Positions 1 to 7,749 of a stretch of 64,000 nt of DNA are shown here, piece by piece. Both the position numbers and the translations under genes were made by a program. A model generated the notes under the pieces. The model was not told where the DNA came from. It was given only the letters and a program-made list of their open reading frames with translations, and made no database searches. Origin of the DNA: a bacterium (GTDB taxonomy: Bacteria > Krumholzibacteriota > Krumholzibacteriia > Krumholzibacteriales > Krumholzibacteriaceae); assembly GCA_020350885.1 (NCBI GenBank), contig CP070727.1:3178051-3242050 (forward strand). The letters run 5' to 3'. The first letter of the stretch is position 1. Each line of letters begins with the position of its first letter.

Positions 1-201
1 ATTTTTGCCTATCTTTTTCTCTGTCGCTTTAAGTTGTACCCATAAAACTCTATTTGTTACTTTCGTTCCCTCAACAATTGTCACTTCCAAATCTAATCCA
101 TAATCAGGTCGTATATCACGTACAATCCATTCATCAGGTAAATAATTGCGCAAAGCATTTCTTGACTTGTCTTCTAATACGTGTTCTCTAGGTCTCTCCA
201 C
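1..201 (-). CDS. DUF4365-like protein, N-terminal part (partial)
   Basis: Partial gene running off the left edge; 67 codons are visible. The start is GTG at 201, preceded by a perfect AGGAGG at 207-212 with 5 nt spacing. The ATG at 203 is in another frame that stops quickly. The visible protein has the W-x-V-R-D-x-R-x-D-Y-G-x-D-L-x-V-E/T pattern followed by V-Q-L-K-A-T. This is the typical start of DUF4365 domains, which have a nuclease-like look (D-Y-G-x-D-L and Q-x-K) and are often found in defence or mobile regions. It is AT-rich like its neighbour at 407-985 and unlike the rest of the window. It lies directly after the attC-like site, so it is probably a cassette gene. The domain call rests on pattern recognition over 67 residues only. 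Confidence 0.6.
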   Translation of the reverse strand, partial: MERPREHVLEDKSRNALRNYLPDEWIVRDIRPDYGLDLEVTIVEGTKVTNRVLWVQLKATEKKIGKN

Positions 202-235
202 ATATACCTCCTAGCATTTTATTGCAGGCAATTTC

Positions 236-376
236 GTATAACATACCCGGCATTCGAGACTCCCGTGAGCAGCTCCAGCTATCTCCTGCCGTTCTATAGC
301 TCAGTGCCTTCCGAGAAGCCAGAGTGGTGAAGCCCAAGCCGCGCCCCGCGGCGCAGCGCGAATGCTCGTGTTATAT
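236..376 (-). mobile_element. attC-like integron recombination site
   Basis: A 141-bp element between two minus-strand AT-rich genes. Outer boxes are imperfect inverted repeats: GTATAACA at 236-243 and TGTTATAT at 369-376 (seven bases pair). Inner boxes are a perfect 7-bp pair: GCATTCG at 250-256 and CGAATGC at 359-365. The boxes are separated by an asymmetric internal loop (3 nt versus 6 nt). Between them lies about 100 nt with its own hairpin (AGCTAT at 278-283 region pairing with ATAGCT). Read on the minus strand the right-hand box is GTTATAC, close to the GTTRRRY core. Box layout, length and position just downstream of one gene and just upstream of the next are what is expected of an attC. 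No integrase gene is in the window. Confidence 0.65.
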
Positions 377-406
377 GCTGTGCCGTATCATATGCGCAAT
401 TAATTA

Positions 407-985
407 CTAATAATAAAGATCTTGAAGCTTAGATTTTCCAAACTTCCTGTATCGATAATCAGCTAATTCACTATGAATCAAGGCACTTTGATTGAATATA
501 ACTAATCCAAGTACATACGTGATTAATGCAATTATGAAATGACCTACTGTTTGCGCACACGGAATTATCGCAAGAGACAATATTAGTAATGATATTGATA
601 ACCTTGACTCAAAATGATAATGAAGCGTAAGTCTTGAAATATATGAGTTGTGAGCTATTTCCAGGGAATCAATATATTGATTCCATTGTGTGTCATATTC
701 ATCCTCATTCTTGATCAATCCTTTTTTCACCATTTGTTTCTTTCTTTCTTTGTCTAATAATTTTATTTCTATAAAACCCATCAAGGTAGCCAGCAGCTGA
801 CCGAGAACGATTGAAATAACGACAAGTACAAGAGAAAATAGCCATTGCTTCTCTAAAGCTCGACTTAAGGCTATATTAAGACATCCGGTTGGATCAAAAC
901 GATTAAGCAAAAACCAAATTGCGGCAAAAACCACTGCACCAGGAATAAAAATCGTAACTATTATATCATATCCAATTGATAGCAT
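407..985 (-). CDS. Hypothetical four-helix membrane protein of a gene cassette
   Basis: A 192-residue protein of unknown function. Two hydrophobic segments lie near residues 8-28 and 48-72 and two more near 130-150 and 150-168. Between the pairs is a charged, probably cytoplasmic stretch rich in Lys, Glu and Asn. The start at 985 has a GGAG at 992-995 with 6 nt spacing. Base composition is much lower in GC than the genes after 1.25 kb, which suggests horizontal acquisition. It is followed on its own strand by the attC-like site, the usual cassette arrangement (gene then attC). I do not recognise a family. Confidence 0.75.
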   Translation of the reverse strand: MLSIGYDIIVTIFIPGAVVFAAIWFLLNRFDPTGCLNIALSRALEKQWLFSLVLVVISIVLGQLLATLMGFIEIKLLDKERKKQMVKKGLIKNEDEYDTQWNQYIDSLEIAHNSYISRLTLHYHFESRLSISLLILSLAIIPCAQTVGHFIIALITYVLGLVIFNQSALIHSELADYRYRKFGKSKLQDLYY

Positions 986-1241
986 TTAAGGCTCCAATCT
1001 AGAATACTTTTGGGCATGGCATGTACCAGTTCATTTGCGAACAAAAAGTTCGTTTAGTGTTCATGCTGGGAATATTAGACGACGATTGTTGTGCATTTTG
1101 ATGATCTGTTGAGCCCAAGTCCCAAAGAAAAGTAATTCGCTGTAGAATATAATATCACAATGCCCATGGATTATCCAATATGTATGAGATCCATTGCATT
1201 CATTAACATGGAGATCATTTCTAGAAAATTGTAATTTATAC
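986..1241. other. AT-rich spacer between cassette region and GC-rich chromosome
   Basis: No convincing gene. The stretch stays AT-rich until about 1240 and then changes to the GC-rich composition of the rest of the window, so it likely carries the boundary of the acquired segment. A small perfect hairpin, CGAAC-5 nt-GTTCG, sits near 1038-1052. TGGGCAT (1011-1017) and ATGCCCA (1160-1166) form a distant inverted pair. I could not assign an attI or a second attC here. Confidence 0.4.
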
Positions 1242-1270
1242 TTGACAAAATGTACGGTATAGCGTACATT
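1242..1270 (+). promoter_or_regulatory. Promoter with embedded palindromic operator for the XRE gene
   Basis: TTGACA at 1242-1247, 17-nt spacer, TACATT at 1265-1270. A perfect inverted repeat, AATGTACG (1249-1256), 6-nt spacer, CGTACATT (1263-1270), fills the spacer and overlaps the -10 box. A 22-bp dyad in this place upstream of a Cro/C1-type gene is what is expected of a self-repressing operator. The sites are visible in the sequence; the binding partner is inferred from the neighbouring gene. Confidence 0.75.
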
Positions 1271-1298
1271 GGGGCGGAGCTTGGAGCAGGGGGGTGCT

Positions 1299-1523
1299 AT
1301 GAAGCTCATCAACCACATCAAGCAGCACCGGGCGAGGCTGGATCTCACGCAGCAGGAGCTGGCGGAGCGGGTAGGTGTGCGGCGTCAGACGATCATCGCC
1401 GTCGAGAAGCGGCAGTACGTGCCGTCTGCGCTCCTCGCCTTCAAGATCGCACGGGCGCTCGGTATGAAGGCCGATGAGCTGTTCGAGCTGGTTGGGGACA
1501 AGAAGAAGCGGAAGAAGAAGTGA
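1299..1523 (+). CDS. Small XRE-family (Cro/C1-type) transcriptional regulator
   Basis: A 74-residue DNA-binding protein. The helix-turn-helix spans roughly residues 5-60 (HRARLDLTQQELAERVGVRR, then QTIIAVEKRQYVPSALLAFK). A lysine-rich tail (KKKRKKK) closes it. The ATG at 1299 follows a G-rich ribosome site (AGGGGGG, 1288-1294). Longer upstream starts would run through the promoter. This compact type of repressor is commonly encoded just before a small membrane protein, as here, and usually represses its own operon; the perfect palindrome at 1249-1270 is the obvious operator. Confidence 0.9.
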   Translation: MKLINHIKQHRARLDLTQQELAERVGVRRQTIIAVEKRQYVPSALLAFKIARALGMKADELFELVGDKKKRKKK

Positions 1524-1563
1524 TCAAGCGCCCAAAAACTACAACGAGCGGAGGGAAGAAGAG

Positions 1564-1782
1564 ATGAAAACCGAGATGGATGTCATGAACATGGACGAGC
1601 GGCAGGAGATTGCGTGGCTCAGGGCGAACCGGTCAACGCTCATGATAGTCGGTGCCGTCTGGATAGGCATCATCGTGTGGGAATTCATACAGAACAGAAC
1701 ACCGTACTTCATGATTACGATGGTGCCGGTATTCGCGTTCATCCGTTTTGCATTCTATAAGAGCTACATGCGCCTCAGGTAA
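1564..1782 (+). CDS. Small two-helix membrane protein
   Basis: A 72-residue protein starting at ATG 1564, chosen because of the GGAGGGAAGAAGAG directly before it. The N-terminus is acidic and soluble (about 25 residues); two hydrophobic helices follow at about residues 27-47 and 51-65, with a basic end (YKSYMRLR). It is 40 nt after the XRE gene and likely in one operon under the operator at 1249-1270. The pairing resembles known small regulator plus DUF2178-like membrane protein pairs, but the family assignment is tentative and function unknown. Confidence 0.8.
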   Translation: MKTEMDVMNMDERQEIAWLRANRSTLMIVGAVWIGIIVWEFIQNRTPYFMITMVPVFAFIRFAFYKSYMRLR

Positions 1783-1904
1783 CTATGCCGCCCGGTAAGA
1801 CGAACCGTCTCATACCATCCAATGCCCTGGATTTCTTAAAGATACCGCAGCACGGTCGATGCATGGCATGTTTTATGCCCTTTTCAGCATGAGAGGTGAT
1901 TCGT

Positions 1905-2690
1905 ATGAAGAGGCAGCTGACACTACTGATGGTCCTTGCAACATTGCTCATATATGCGTGCATTGACGAAAGCTCGTTCCTCCGGCCCGGCGGAGGGCTC
2001 TCCAACGAGGAGCGGGAGGAACTGGTACGGGCACAATGCCAGATCGTGGCTGCGGCGGTGGAGGCGTTCGCCGGCGGGAACGATGACAACTACCCGGAAG
2101 ATGTTTCAATAGATACGACCGAGGCCGGGCAGACACTGGTCGATCTCCTGCCGGATGGCACACTACTCCCGAATGCATTCACCGGGCAGGACACTGAGCC
2201 GGTGGACCACCGGGCCGAAAGTCCCGGTGAAATCGGGTACGAGCCGCTCTACCGGGGATGTGGCATCAATCCCGGGTACACCATCACCGGCTACGGTGCG
2301 GATTCGATCATCGTCGAGATCTCGAATATACCTGCACTCGAGGATTCCGTGCGTGCGAATTGCCTGCGGGTCCAGGCGGCAGCCGACGCGTTCGCCGCGC
2401 AGAACAACGATATCTACCCGCAGGATGTTGATGTGGACATGACGCCCGCCGGTGATACAGTCATCGATCTCCTTCCCGGCGGATCCTACCTCGTAAATCC
2501 CTTCACAGGCATGGTCACTGAGCCGGTCAATCACCAGGCGAGTTATCCCGGCCAAACGGGCTATGTACCGATTATCGGCACCCATCCGGTGCACGGTCCG
2601 GGTGTCTGTGTCGGCTATACGATCACGGGTGTGGGGAGGGTGCCGGATGCATTGATCGTCATAATCGAGTATCGCCTGGATGAGGAGTGA
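1905..2690 (+). CDS. Lipoprotein with two tandem pseudopilin-like globular domains
   Basis: A 261-residue protein starting at ATG 1905 (GAGAGGTG at 1891-1898). The signal peptide ends in the lipobox LIYAC, so it should be lipid-anchored. The rest is two related repeats of about 100 residues. Each has R-A-x-C at the start, a helix with A-A-x-A-F-A, an N-x-x-x-Y-P-x-D motif, L-L-P-x-G, N-x-F-T-G, P-G-x-x-G-Y and finally Y-T-I-T-G-x-G. This is the layout of the soluble part of GspG-type pseudopilins and PilA-like proteins, but the N-terminal methylation helix is missing and replaced by a lipid anchor. Function unknown; the duplication is visible directly. Confidence 0.8.
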   Translation: MKRQLTLLMVLATLLIYACIDESSFLRPGGGLSNEEREELVRAQCQIVAAAVEAFAGGNDDNYPEDVSIDTTEAGQTLVDLLPDGTLLPNAFTGQDTEPVDHRAESPGEIGYEPLYRGCGINPGYTITGYGADSIIVEISNIPALEDSVRANCLRVQAAADAFAAQNNDIYPQDVDVDMTPAGDTVIDLLPGGSYLVNPFTGMVTEPVNHQASYPGQTGYVPIIGTHPVHGPGVCVGYTITGVGRVPDALIVIIEYRLDEE

Positions 2691-2749
2691 CGCCGGGGCG
2701 AAGCGCTGGCTGTATGGGATTCACAAGTAGCAGGTAGCGCACGCCGCTA

Positions 2750-3484
2750 TTATAGCCACCAGTCGGGATACCACTCCGGCCACCATTCCGGTTCCTCGGG
2801 ATCTTCCTGTGGATCCCAGTGTCCGATGAAGCTTGGAACATACTCCTCGACCTTATAGAACCAGAATTCACTGAAGATGCATCCGGACAGGCAATCCCCC
2901 CAGGCATCGCGGAACAGATAGTAGAAGCAATCGAGTGTTCTATGCGGGTAGATATTAGGGGAGTCGCCGATCCGGGGACATACGTGCGCGGTTACAAAGC
3001 CGGGTAGTGTCTCGTAGAACTCGATCAACCGCCACGGATTCAGGCGGCCGTCGAAATAGAGATTGAAATCACCGCCGAAAACCGGGCGTACCTCGTTCAA
3101 TCCATACGTCGCATTGAGCGAATCCCAGGCATGGTAGGTTCCGCCTTCGATCTTCTGTGTGGTGGTATCGTCGAAGGTAATGTAGAAACAGCTCGGTGGG
3201 GCCGGCGGGACGAAAGGGACTGTCAGGATAGGTACGTGCCGATTGCCGTATCTGTACCGGATGGCGCGAAGATCGTTCAGAATATGTACGGTGAGTGTTT
3301 CGGGTGCCGTGATCTCTCCCGAGAGGAAGAGGGCGATGAGCTCGGCCTCCTCGTACTGCCTCTCCGTGATGATATCGGGCTCGCAATCGCCCGAGCAATC
3401 CGTCGTGGAGGAGCACCCGAAAAACGGAAGCATGATGTAGATCGATATCGCAACCAGAGCCGAATCTCTCAAGAGAGCACGCAT
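2750..3484 (-). CDS. Hypothetical lipoprotein with Trp/Pro/Glu-rich tail
   Basis: A 244-residue protein starting at ATG 3484 (GGAAGG just upstream); a longer version beginning at 3562 would put non-signal sequence before the signal peptide. The signal ends in the lipobox FFGC. The mature part has many aromatic residues and several Cys (CSGDC, CFYY, CLSGC), suggesting disulfides outside the cytoplasm. The last ~25 residues are an unusual stretch of Trp, Pro and Glu (EEPEWWPEWYPDWWL). No family recognised. It follows the Omp85 gene on the same strand after 176 nt. Confidence 0.75.
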   Translation of the reverse strand: MRALLRDSALVAISIYIMLPFFGCSSTTDCSGDCEPDIITERQYEEAELIALFLSGEITAPETLTVHILNDLRAIRYRYGNRHVPILTVPFVPPAPPSCFYITFDDTTTQKIEGGTYHAWDSLNATYGLNEVRPVFGGDFNLYFDGRLNPWRLIEFYETLPGFVTAHVCPRIGDSPNIYPHRTLDCFYYLFRDAWGDCLSGCIFSEFWFYKVEEYVPSFIGHWDPQEDPEEPEWWPEWYPDWWL

Positions 3485-3660
3485 GACGGTCCTTCCTGCA
3501 ATGGAGCCGATGTGGGGTCCGTACGCTTCTGCTGATAACGAAATCGCTGTTGGGCTTATCACCTATGAATATAGTTCATATTTCTTCGGATGCAAGCGGT
3601 GCCCGTTTGTTCATTCATAGGTTTTACGCGGAGTATTTCTGTGGTGGCACGGGAGCCCGC

Positions 3661-5103
3661 TCAGAACCGCATCCCTACATCGAATTGCCAGATCCCCGAT
3701 GACTTCAGGTGCCAGGCGTAGTCGATCTTCAGGATCGCGCCCCTGATGGGGATGAAGTTGATGCCGCAGCCGAATCCGCTGTTCAGCTTCTCCGTGTCGA
3801 GGCCGTCGGGCTCGCTCCAGCAGGCACCGCTGTCGATGAAGATATGAAAATCGGAGAGGAACATCGGATTTCCGAGATCGGAGATGTCCCAGAAGTTGAG
3901 GGGTATGCAAAGCTCTGCACTCCCGAAGATGGAATTCGCGCCGGAGAAGATGCCGTAATCGTATCCCCTGATTGTTCGCTCGCCGCCGAGATGCTGAAGC
4001 AGTATGAGGGGGACGCGGCCGCGGGTGAAGACCCCGGCCCCGTTGAGATGCAGGAAGAGATGTTCGATCCTGAATGCGAACCGTCCCGTGAAACGGTACT
4101 GGAAGTTCTTGATCTTGGCTTCGTCCTGGAAGAGCCCCCAGTCCTTGCGTGAGGCGGTGAGCTTCATGCCGCGGCTCGGGTAGAAGTCGCGATCGAGCAT
4201 GTTGAGCGTCACACCGACCTTTACCGTCGAGAAGGTGCCGAAGTGTGATTCGGGGATACCTCCGGTCCCCTGGCCGGCGAGCATCGTATCGGCTACATCG
4301 ATCCAATCCATACCGGGTGAGACGGAGATATAGAAATAGTCCTGTATATTGAGCCGCAGGAGGAGCTCGGTCTGGAGGCGCCTGATATCTCCATCCACAA
4401 GCAGCGCCTGGAAATCGGGGAAGGGGTAGGAGTAATCCCTGAAGCTTGCGCTGAAGCCGAGCCCAAAACGGGGTGTGTCGAGAAAGAACGGCTTCGACCA
4501 GTGTGCCTTCAGTATCGTCGCACTCCTGAACAACGCCGAAATGTAGAGTCTCTCGTTCCTGCCGAACAGATTACTGTCCGAGAACTGGCCGCCGAAGCCC
4601 CACTCGTTCTCTATGTTGCGGCTGATCAGCGGCCTCAGGTGCATCGTTTCGGCCTCGGTGACGACGAGGAATATCCGCACGAGGTCCTCTCGCTGGCCGC
4701 CGAATATGCGGAGCTCGGCGCGCTCGATGCCGGAGAGGCGCTCGAGGCGTTTGATCCCGTCTTCGATACGCACCCGTGAGAACGGTTCACCTTCGTTGAT
4801 CCGTAACGCCCAGAGGATCAGCTCGAGCTGTGTCTTGCGGTTACCGATCACGGCGATCCCCTCGATCGTCTTCCCCTCGGCCATATCCGCTTCGGCCGCC
4901 GCACGGGAAGGGAGGTCGTCCTGATCGGAACGGGATAATCCGTGGACCGTCGATGCATCGTAGAAGCGAGATGATCCGTGGACCTCCGATGCATCGCAGA
5001 AACGAGCTGATTTGTGTACTTCCGATGCATCGCAGGCGCCGTTGAGAATGATTACCGGCAGCGATGCGAGGAGAATAATGAATGTGAACCGGCAGCGCCG
5101 CAT
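3661..5103 (-). CDS. Omp85-family outer membrane protein (POTRA plus D15-type barrel)
   Basis: A 480-residue protein starting at ATG 5103, where a normal signal peptide begins (MRRCRFTFIILLASLP). After it come three in-frame 12-residue repeats (DASEVH-type) at about residues 22-57, then one POTRA-like domain (IEGIAVIGNRKT onwards, residues ~73-145). The rest is an alternating amphipathic beta-barrel ending in Phe (FDVGMRF). The barrel contains the family's IRGYDYG motif (Arg379-Gly380-Tyr381). Only one POTRA makes it shorter than BamA (five), more like TamA/FhaC-like or patatin-linked members. It probably inserts or secretes proteins at the outer membrane; the client is unknown. Confidence 0.85.
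   Translation of the reverse strand: MRRCRFTFIILLASLPVIILNGACDASEVHKSARFCDASEVHGSSRFYDASTVHGLSRSDQDDLPSRAAAEADMAEGKTIEGIAVIGNRKTQLELILWALRINEGEPFSRVRIEDGIKRLERLSGIERAELRIFGGQREDLVRIFLVVTEAETMHLRPLISRNIENEWGFGGQFSDSNLFGRNERLYISALFRSATILKAHWSKPFFLDTPRFGLGFSASFRDYSYPFPDFQALLVDGDIRRLQTELLLRLNIQDYFYISVSPGMDWIDVADTMLAGQGTGGIPESHFGTFSTVKVGVTLNMLDRDFYPSRGMKLTASRKDWGLFQDEAKIKNFQYRFTGRFAFRIEHLFLHLNGAGVFTRGRVPLILLQHLGGERTIRGYDYGIFSGANSIFGSAELCIPLNFWDISDLGNPMFLSDFHIFIDSGACWSEPDGLDTEKLNSGFGCGINFIPIRGAILKIDYAWHLKSSGIWQFDVGMRF
4934..5041 (-). repeat. Three 36-bp in-frame tandem repeats in the Omp85 gene
   Basis: Units at 4934-4969, 4970-5005 and 5006-5041, each containing the core GATGCATCG and GATxATCCGTG-like ends. 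Thirty-six bases equal 12 codons, so copy number changes keep the frame. The repeats encode three copies of DAS-x-VH-x-S-R just after the signal peptide, that is, at the mature N-terminus of the barrel protein. Confidence 0.85.
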
Positions 5104-5258
5104 CGTGAATCCGTCCTTTCGAATTGCACTCAGAGTACCGGACATCGGTGCGATGGTCAATTTATTTGTGGTTGTCACCCCCATGCATATACAGTAAGAT
5201 TCGCCCCGTATCTGATTAGCTACCGTTCACATGCAGCAGGATAACGGGTGAAGATCCG

Positions 5259-5783
5259 GTGGGTATTTACTGGGAGATGTTCGTAACATTTCTGAGGATC
5301 GGGGTCCTCGGCTTCGGCGGTGGACCGGCCTTCATCCCGCTCATCGAAAAGGAGGTCGTGCATCACCATGGCTGGCTTACGATGGAGGAGTTCATCGATG
5401 TCCTGGCGATGGCCAACACACTTCCCGGTCCGATCTCTACGAAGCTTGCGCTCTGCGTTGGTCTGAAGATGGGAGGTGCGACGGGTGCGGTCGTCTCCCT
5501 CGTCGGTCTCCTGCTTCCCTCATCGATCGCCGTGATCGTGATAGCACTCTTTTACTACCGTTACCGCCACCTGCCCACGGTGCAGGGGATCGTGCGCGGT
5601 GTGCGGCCGGTTGTCGTTGCGCTTCTCATGGTGGTTGTTGCCCATGTCGCCCCGAGGTCGGTCCTCACCTGGGATACCTTTCTGATCGCCCTCGTAACGT
5701 TCGTCGTCGTCTTCTATTTCAGGATACATCCGGCGATTACGATACTCTGCGCGGCTGCAATAGGCCTCCTGTTTTACCGTTAA
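5259..5783 (+). CDS. Chromate-transporter (CHR) family protein, single domain
   Basis: A 174-residue membrane protein of the CHR superfamily, starting at GTG 5259. The hallmark F-G-G-G-x-A-F-I-P-L-I-E follows the first helix (residues ~14-32) and P-G-P-I-S-T-K appears near residue 57. There are about five to six hydrophobic segments. It is one CHR domain only, half the size of the two-domain ChrA. Short CHR proteins generally work as pairs of adjacent genes; no partner is seen next to this one. The substrate may be chromate or another oxyanion; the name alone does not prove chromate transport. It is divergent from the Omp85 gene. Confidence 0.85.
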   Translation: MGIYWEMFVTFLRIGVLGFGGGPAFIPLIEKEVVHHHGWLTMEEFIDVLAMANTLPGPISTKLALCVGLKMGGATGAVVSLVGLLLPSSIAVIVIALFYYRYRHLPTVQGIVRGVRPVVVALLMVVVAHVAPRSVLTWDTFLIALVTFVVVFYFRIHPAITILCAAAIGLLFYR

Positions 5784-5857
5784 TCTGCATGCATTCGGTA
5801 CAATTCGATCTTCTCCACCTGCATTGTGAAACGGTGGAATGAAACTAAGACCTTGAA

Positions 5858-7093
5858 ATGGATTTCGATGAACGGGCATACATGGTCGATCCGTACCGGA
5901 CGGACTTTACGGCCCGGGTCCGGGAGGTGATCGATGCGGGAGAGGGGATAACGGCGGTCTATCTGGACCGTACGTACTTCTATCCCGTCTCCGGCGGTCA
6001 GCCGGACGACAGGGGGACCCTCGGCGGCCGGGAGGTAACCGGGGTTACCGAGGATGAGCGCGGTGTGCGTCATCTCGTGGGAGGGGGGCTCGAGCCGGGT
6101 GCCGAGGTGGAGGGGCACATCGACTGGACGCGGCGTTTCGATCACATGCAACAACACTCTGGGCAGCATATCCTCTCGCGTGTCTTTGTCGATGCGCATG
6201 GGCTCTCGACGGTGGGGTTCCACCTGGGGGAGCGCACCTCTACGATCGATCTCGATGGCGATATCGACTCGCCCGAGGCGCTCGCTTCGGTCGAGTGCCT
6301 GGTGAACGAGCTCATCTGGCGGGATATGCCGATCGGCGATCGCATCGTCGGCCGGGAGGAGTACGAGCGGCTCCAGGAGGAGCAGACGGGTCCCGGGATG
6401 ACGGTACGCTCGAGGCTCCCCGAGGGTGTCGAACGGATCCGTCTCGTCGAGGTCGAGGGGGTCGATACCACCACCTGCTGTGGCACACACTGCCGCTCGA
6501 GCGGTGAAATCGGTCTCATAAAGATCCTTGGCACGGAACGGGTGCGCCAAACGGTACGTGTGGAGTTCATCTGTGGCGGACGTGCGCTCAGCGACTATGC
6601 CGAGAAGCATGAGCTCGTCTCTTCCCTGGCACGCGGATTCACCACGGACTGGCAGGAGCTCCCAACGATCGTCGCAAAGACGGTCGATGAGAACAAGGAG
6701 CTCAGGAAGGCGCAGGAGGCGCTGAGGCGCGAGCTCTCGGGATTCAGGGCGGGGGAGCTTGCGAAACCGGTGGCAACGATCGCCGGGATCGATATCATCC
6801 GGAGGGTCATGGAGGAGGATATCGGATCGTTACGTGATATGGCGTTCTCCATGCGGGAGGAGGGAAGACGCGTAATCCTCTTCGGTGTTTCGGGATCGAA
6901 GCCGGGTCTGCTCTTCGCCTGCTCACAGGATCTGACGCTCGATATGGGGGAAGTTATGCGGCGGAGTGCCCCGCTCATGGAGGCCCGTGGCGGTGGGGGA
7001 AAGGACTTCGCCCAGGGGGGCGGTGGTGATGCGCAGCGTATCGATGCTGCACTCGATGAGGCGGAGCGTGCGGTGAGGGAGGCGCTCGAATGA
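5858..7093 (+). CDS. AlaX-L-type alanyl-tRNA editing protein with DHHA1 domain
   Basis: A 411-residue protein that resembles the editing half of alanyl-tRNA synthetase without the aminoacylation core; it should hydrolyse mischarged Ser/Gly-tRNA(Ala). The N-terminal barrel has Y-P-x-S-G-G-Q-P-x-D-x-G (residues ~42-54). The zinc site is complete: H100-x3-H104 and C207-x3-H211. A coiled linker (about 240-300) leads to a DHHA1 domain ending with the Gly-rich GGGGKDFAQGGG. The ATG at 5858 is used; an ATG at 5882 is an alternative since neither has a strong ribosome site. Its stop overlaps the pcm start (ATGA), so the two are co-translated. Confidence 0.9.
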   Translation: MDFDERAYMVDPYRTDFTARVREVIDAGEGITAVYLDRTYFYPVSGGQPDDRGTLGGREVTGVTEDERGVRHLVGGGLEPGAEVEGHIDWTRRFDHMQQHSGQHILSRVFVDAHGLSTVGFHLGERTSTIDLDGDIDSPEALASVECLVNELIWRDMPIGDRIVGREEYERLQEEQTGPGMTVRSRLPEGVERIRLVEVEGVDTTTCCGTHCRSSGEIGLIKILGTERVRQTVRVEFICGGRALSDYAEKHELVSSLARGFTTDWQELPTIVAKTVDENKELRKAQEALRRELSGFRAGELAKPVATIAGIDIIRRVMEEDIGSLRDMAFSMREEGRRVILFGVSGSKPGLLFACSQDLTLDMGEVMRRSAPLMEARGGGGKDFAQGGGGDAQRIDAALDEAERAVREALE

Positions 7094-7749
7094 CGGACGG
7101 ACGGTGGGACGAGGGGAGAGCCCGGCGGGAGGAGATGGTCTCCCGGCAGATCGCAGCCCGGGGCGTTAGGGATGAGCGGGTGCTGGAGGCGATGCGGAAG
7201 GTGCCGCGGGAGGCGTTCATCCGTGAGGAGGATCTCGAGCTCGCATTCTTCGACGGCCCTCTCTCGATCGGCTCCGGTCAGACGATCTCGCAACCGTACA
7301 TCGTGGCATACATGACCGAGATACTCGAGCTGCGCGCCGAGGACCGGGTGCTCGAGATCGGAACCGGGAGCGGTTACCAGACTGCCGTTCTCGCCGAGCT
7401 CGTGCGGGAGGTCTACTCAGTCGAGTGTGTCGATGTGCTCGCCGAGCGTGCAAAGAAACGCCTGCTCGATATGGGATACGAGAATATTCACTTCCGTATG
7501 GGTGACGGCACCGATGGGTGGCCCGAGGCGGCACCCTTCGATGCGATCATGGTGACGGCCGCACCCGGCAGGGCTCCCGAGCCCCTCATCGAACAGCTCG
7601 CCGACGGCGGCCGGATGATCATCCCCATCGGGATCTTCGAGCAGTATCTCTACCTCTTCACGAGGAAGGGGGATGAGGTGGAGAGGCAGGCGCTCATCGG
7701 CGTCCGTTTTGTCCCGATGACGGGGAAGCTCGATCGGGGTGATCGGTGA
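7090..7749 (+). CDS. pcm: Protein-L-isoaspartate O-methyltransferase
   Basis: A 219-residue SAM-dependent enzyme that methylates isoaspartyl residues in damaged proteins. It has the usual N-terminal R-x-x-M-V-x-x-Q-I-A-x-R-G-V-x-D, the substrate motif (GSGQTISQPYIVAYMTE), and SAM motif I (VLEIGTGSGYQTAVLAEL). The conserved D-A-I-M-V-T-A-A and G-G-R-M-I-I-P-I-G follow. Length is normal. The gene starts inside the stop of the AlaX-like gene. The last codons (Asp-Arg-stop) form the beginning of a 55-bp tandem repeat that continues downstream. Confidence 0.95.
   Translation: MTDGRWDEGRARREEMVSRQIAARGVRDERVLEAMRKVPREAFIREEDLELAFFDGPLSIGSGQTISQPYIVAYMTEILELRAEDRVLEIGTGSGYQTAVLAELVREVYSVECVDVLAERAKKRLLDMGYENIHFRMGDGTDGWPEAAPFDAIMVTAAPGRAPEPLIEQLADGGRMIIPIGIFEQYLYLFTRKGDEVERQALIGVRFVPMTGKLDRGDR

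Noticed and set aside
285..320. TAGCTCAG as part of a tRNA gene
   Set aside because: No T-loop, anticodon arm or acceptor stem around it; it is part of the centre of the attC-like element.
1011..1166. TGGGCAT/ATGCCCA inverted pair as a second attC or attI
   Set aside because: Only one 7-bp box pair; no outer boxes or GTTRRRY-like core near it.
1061..1348. 95-codon minus-strand frame across the composition boundary
   Set aside because: It would run antisense through the XRE promoter and start codon; no ribosome site and no domain-like sequence.
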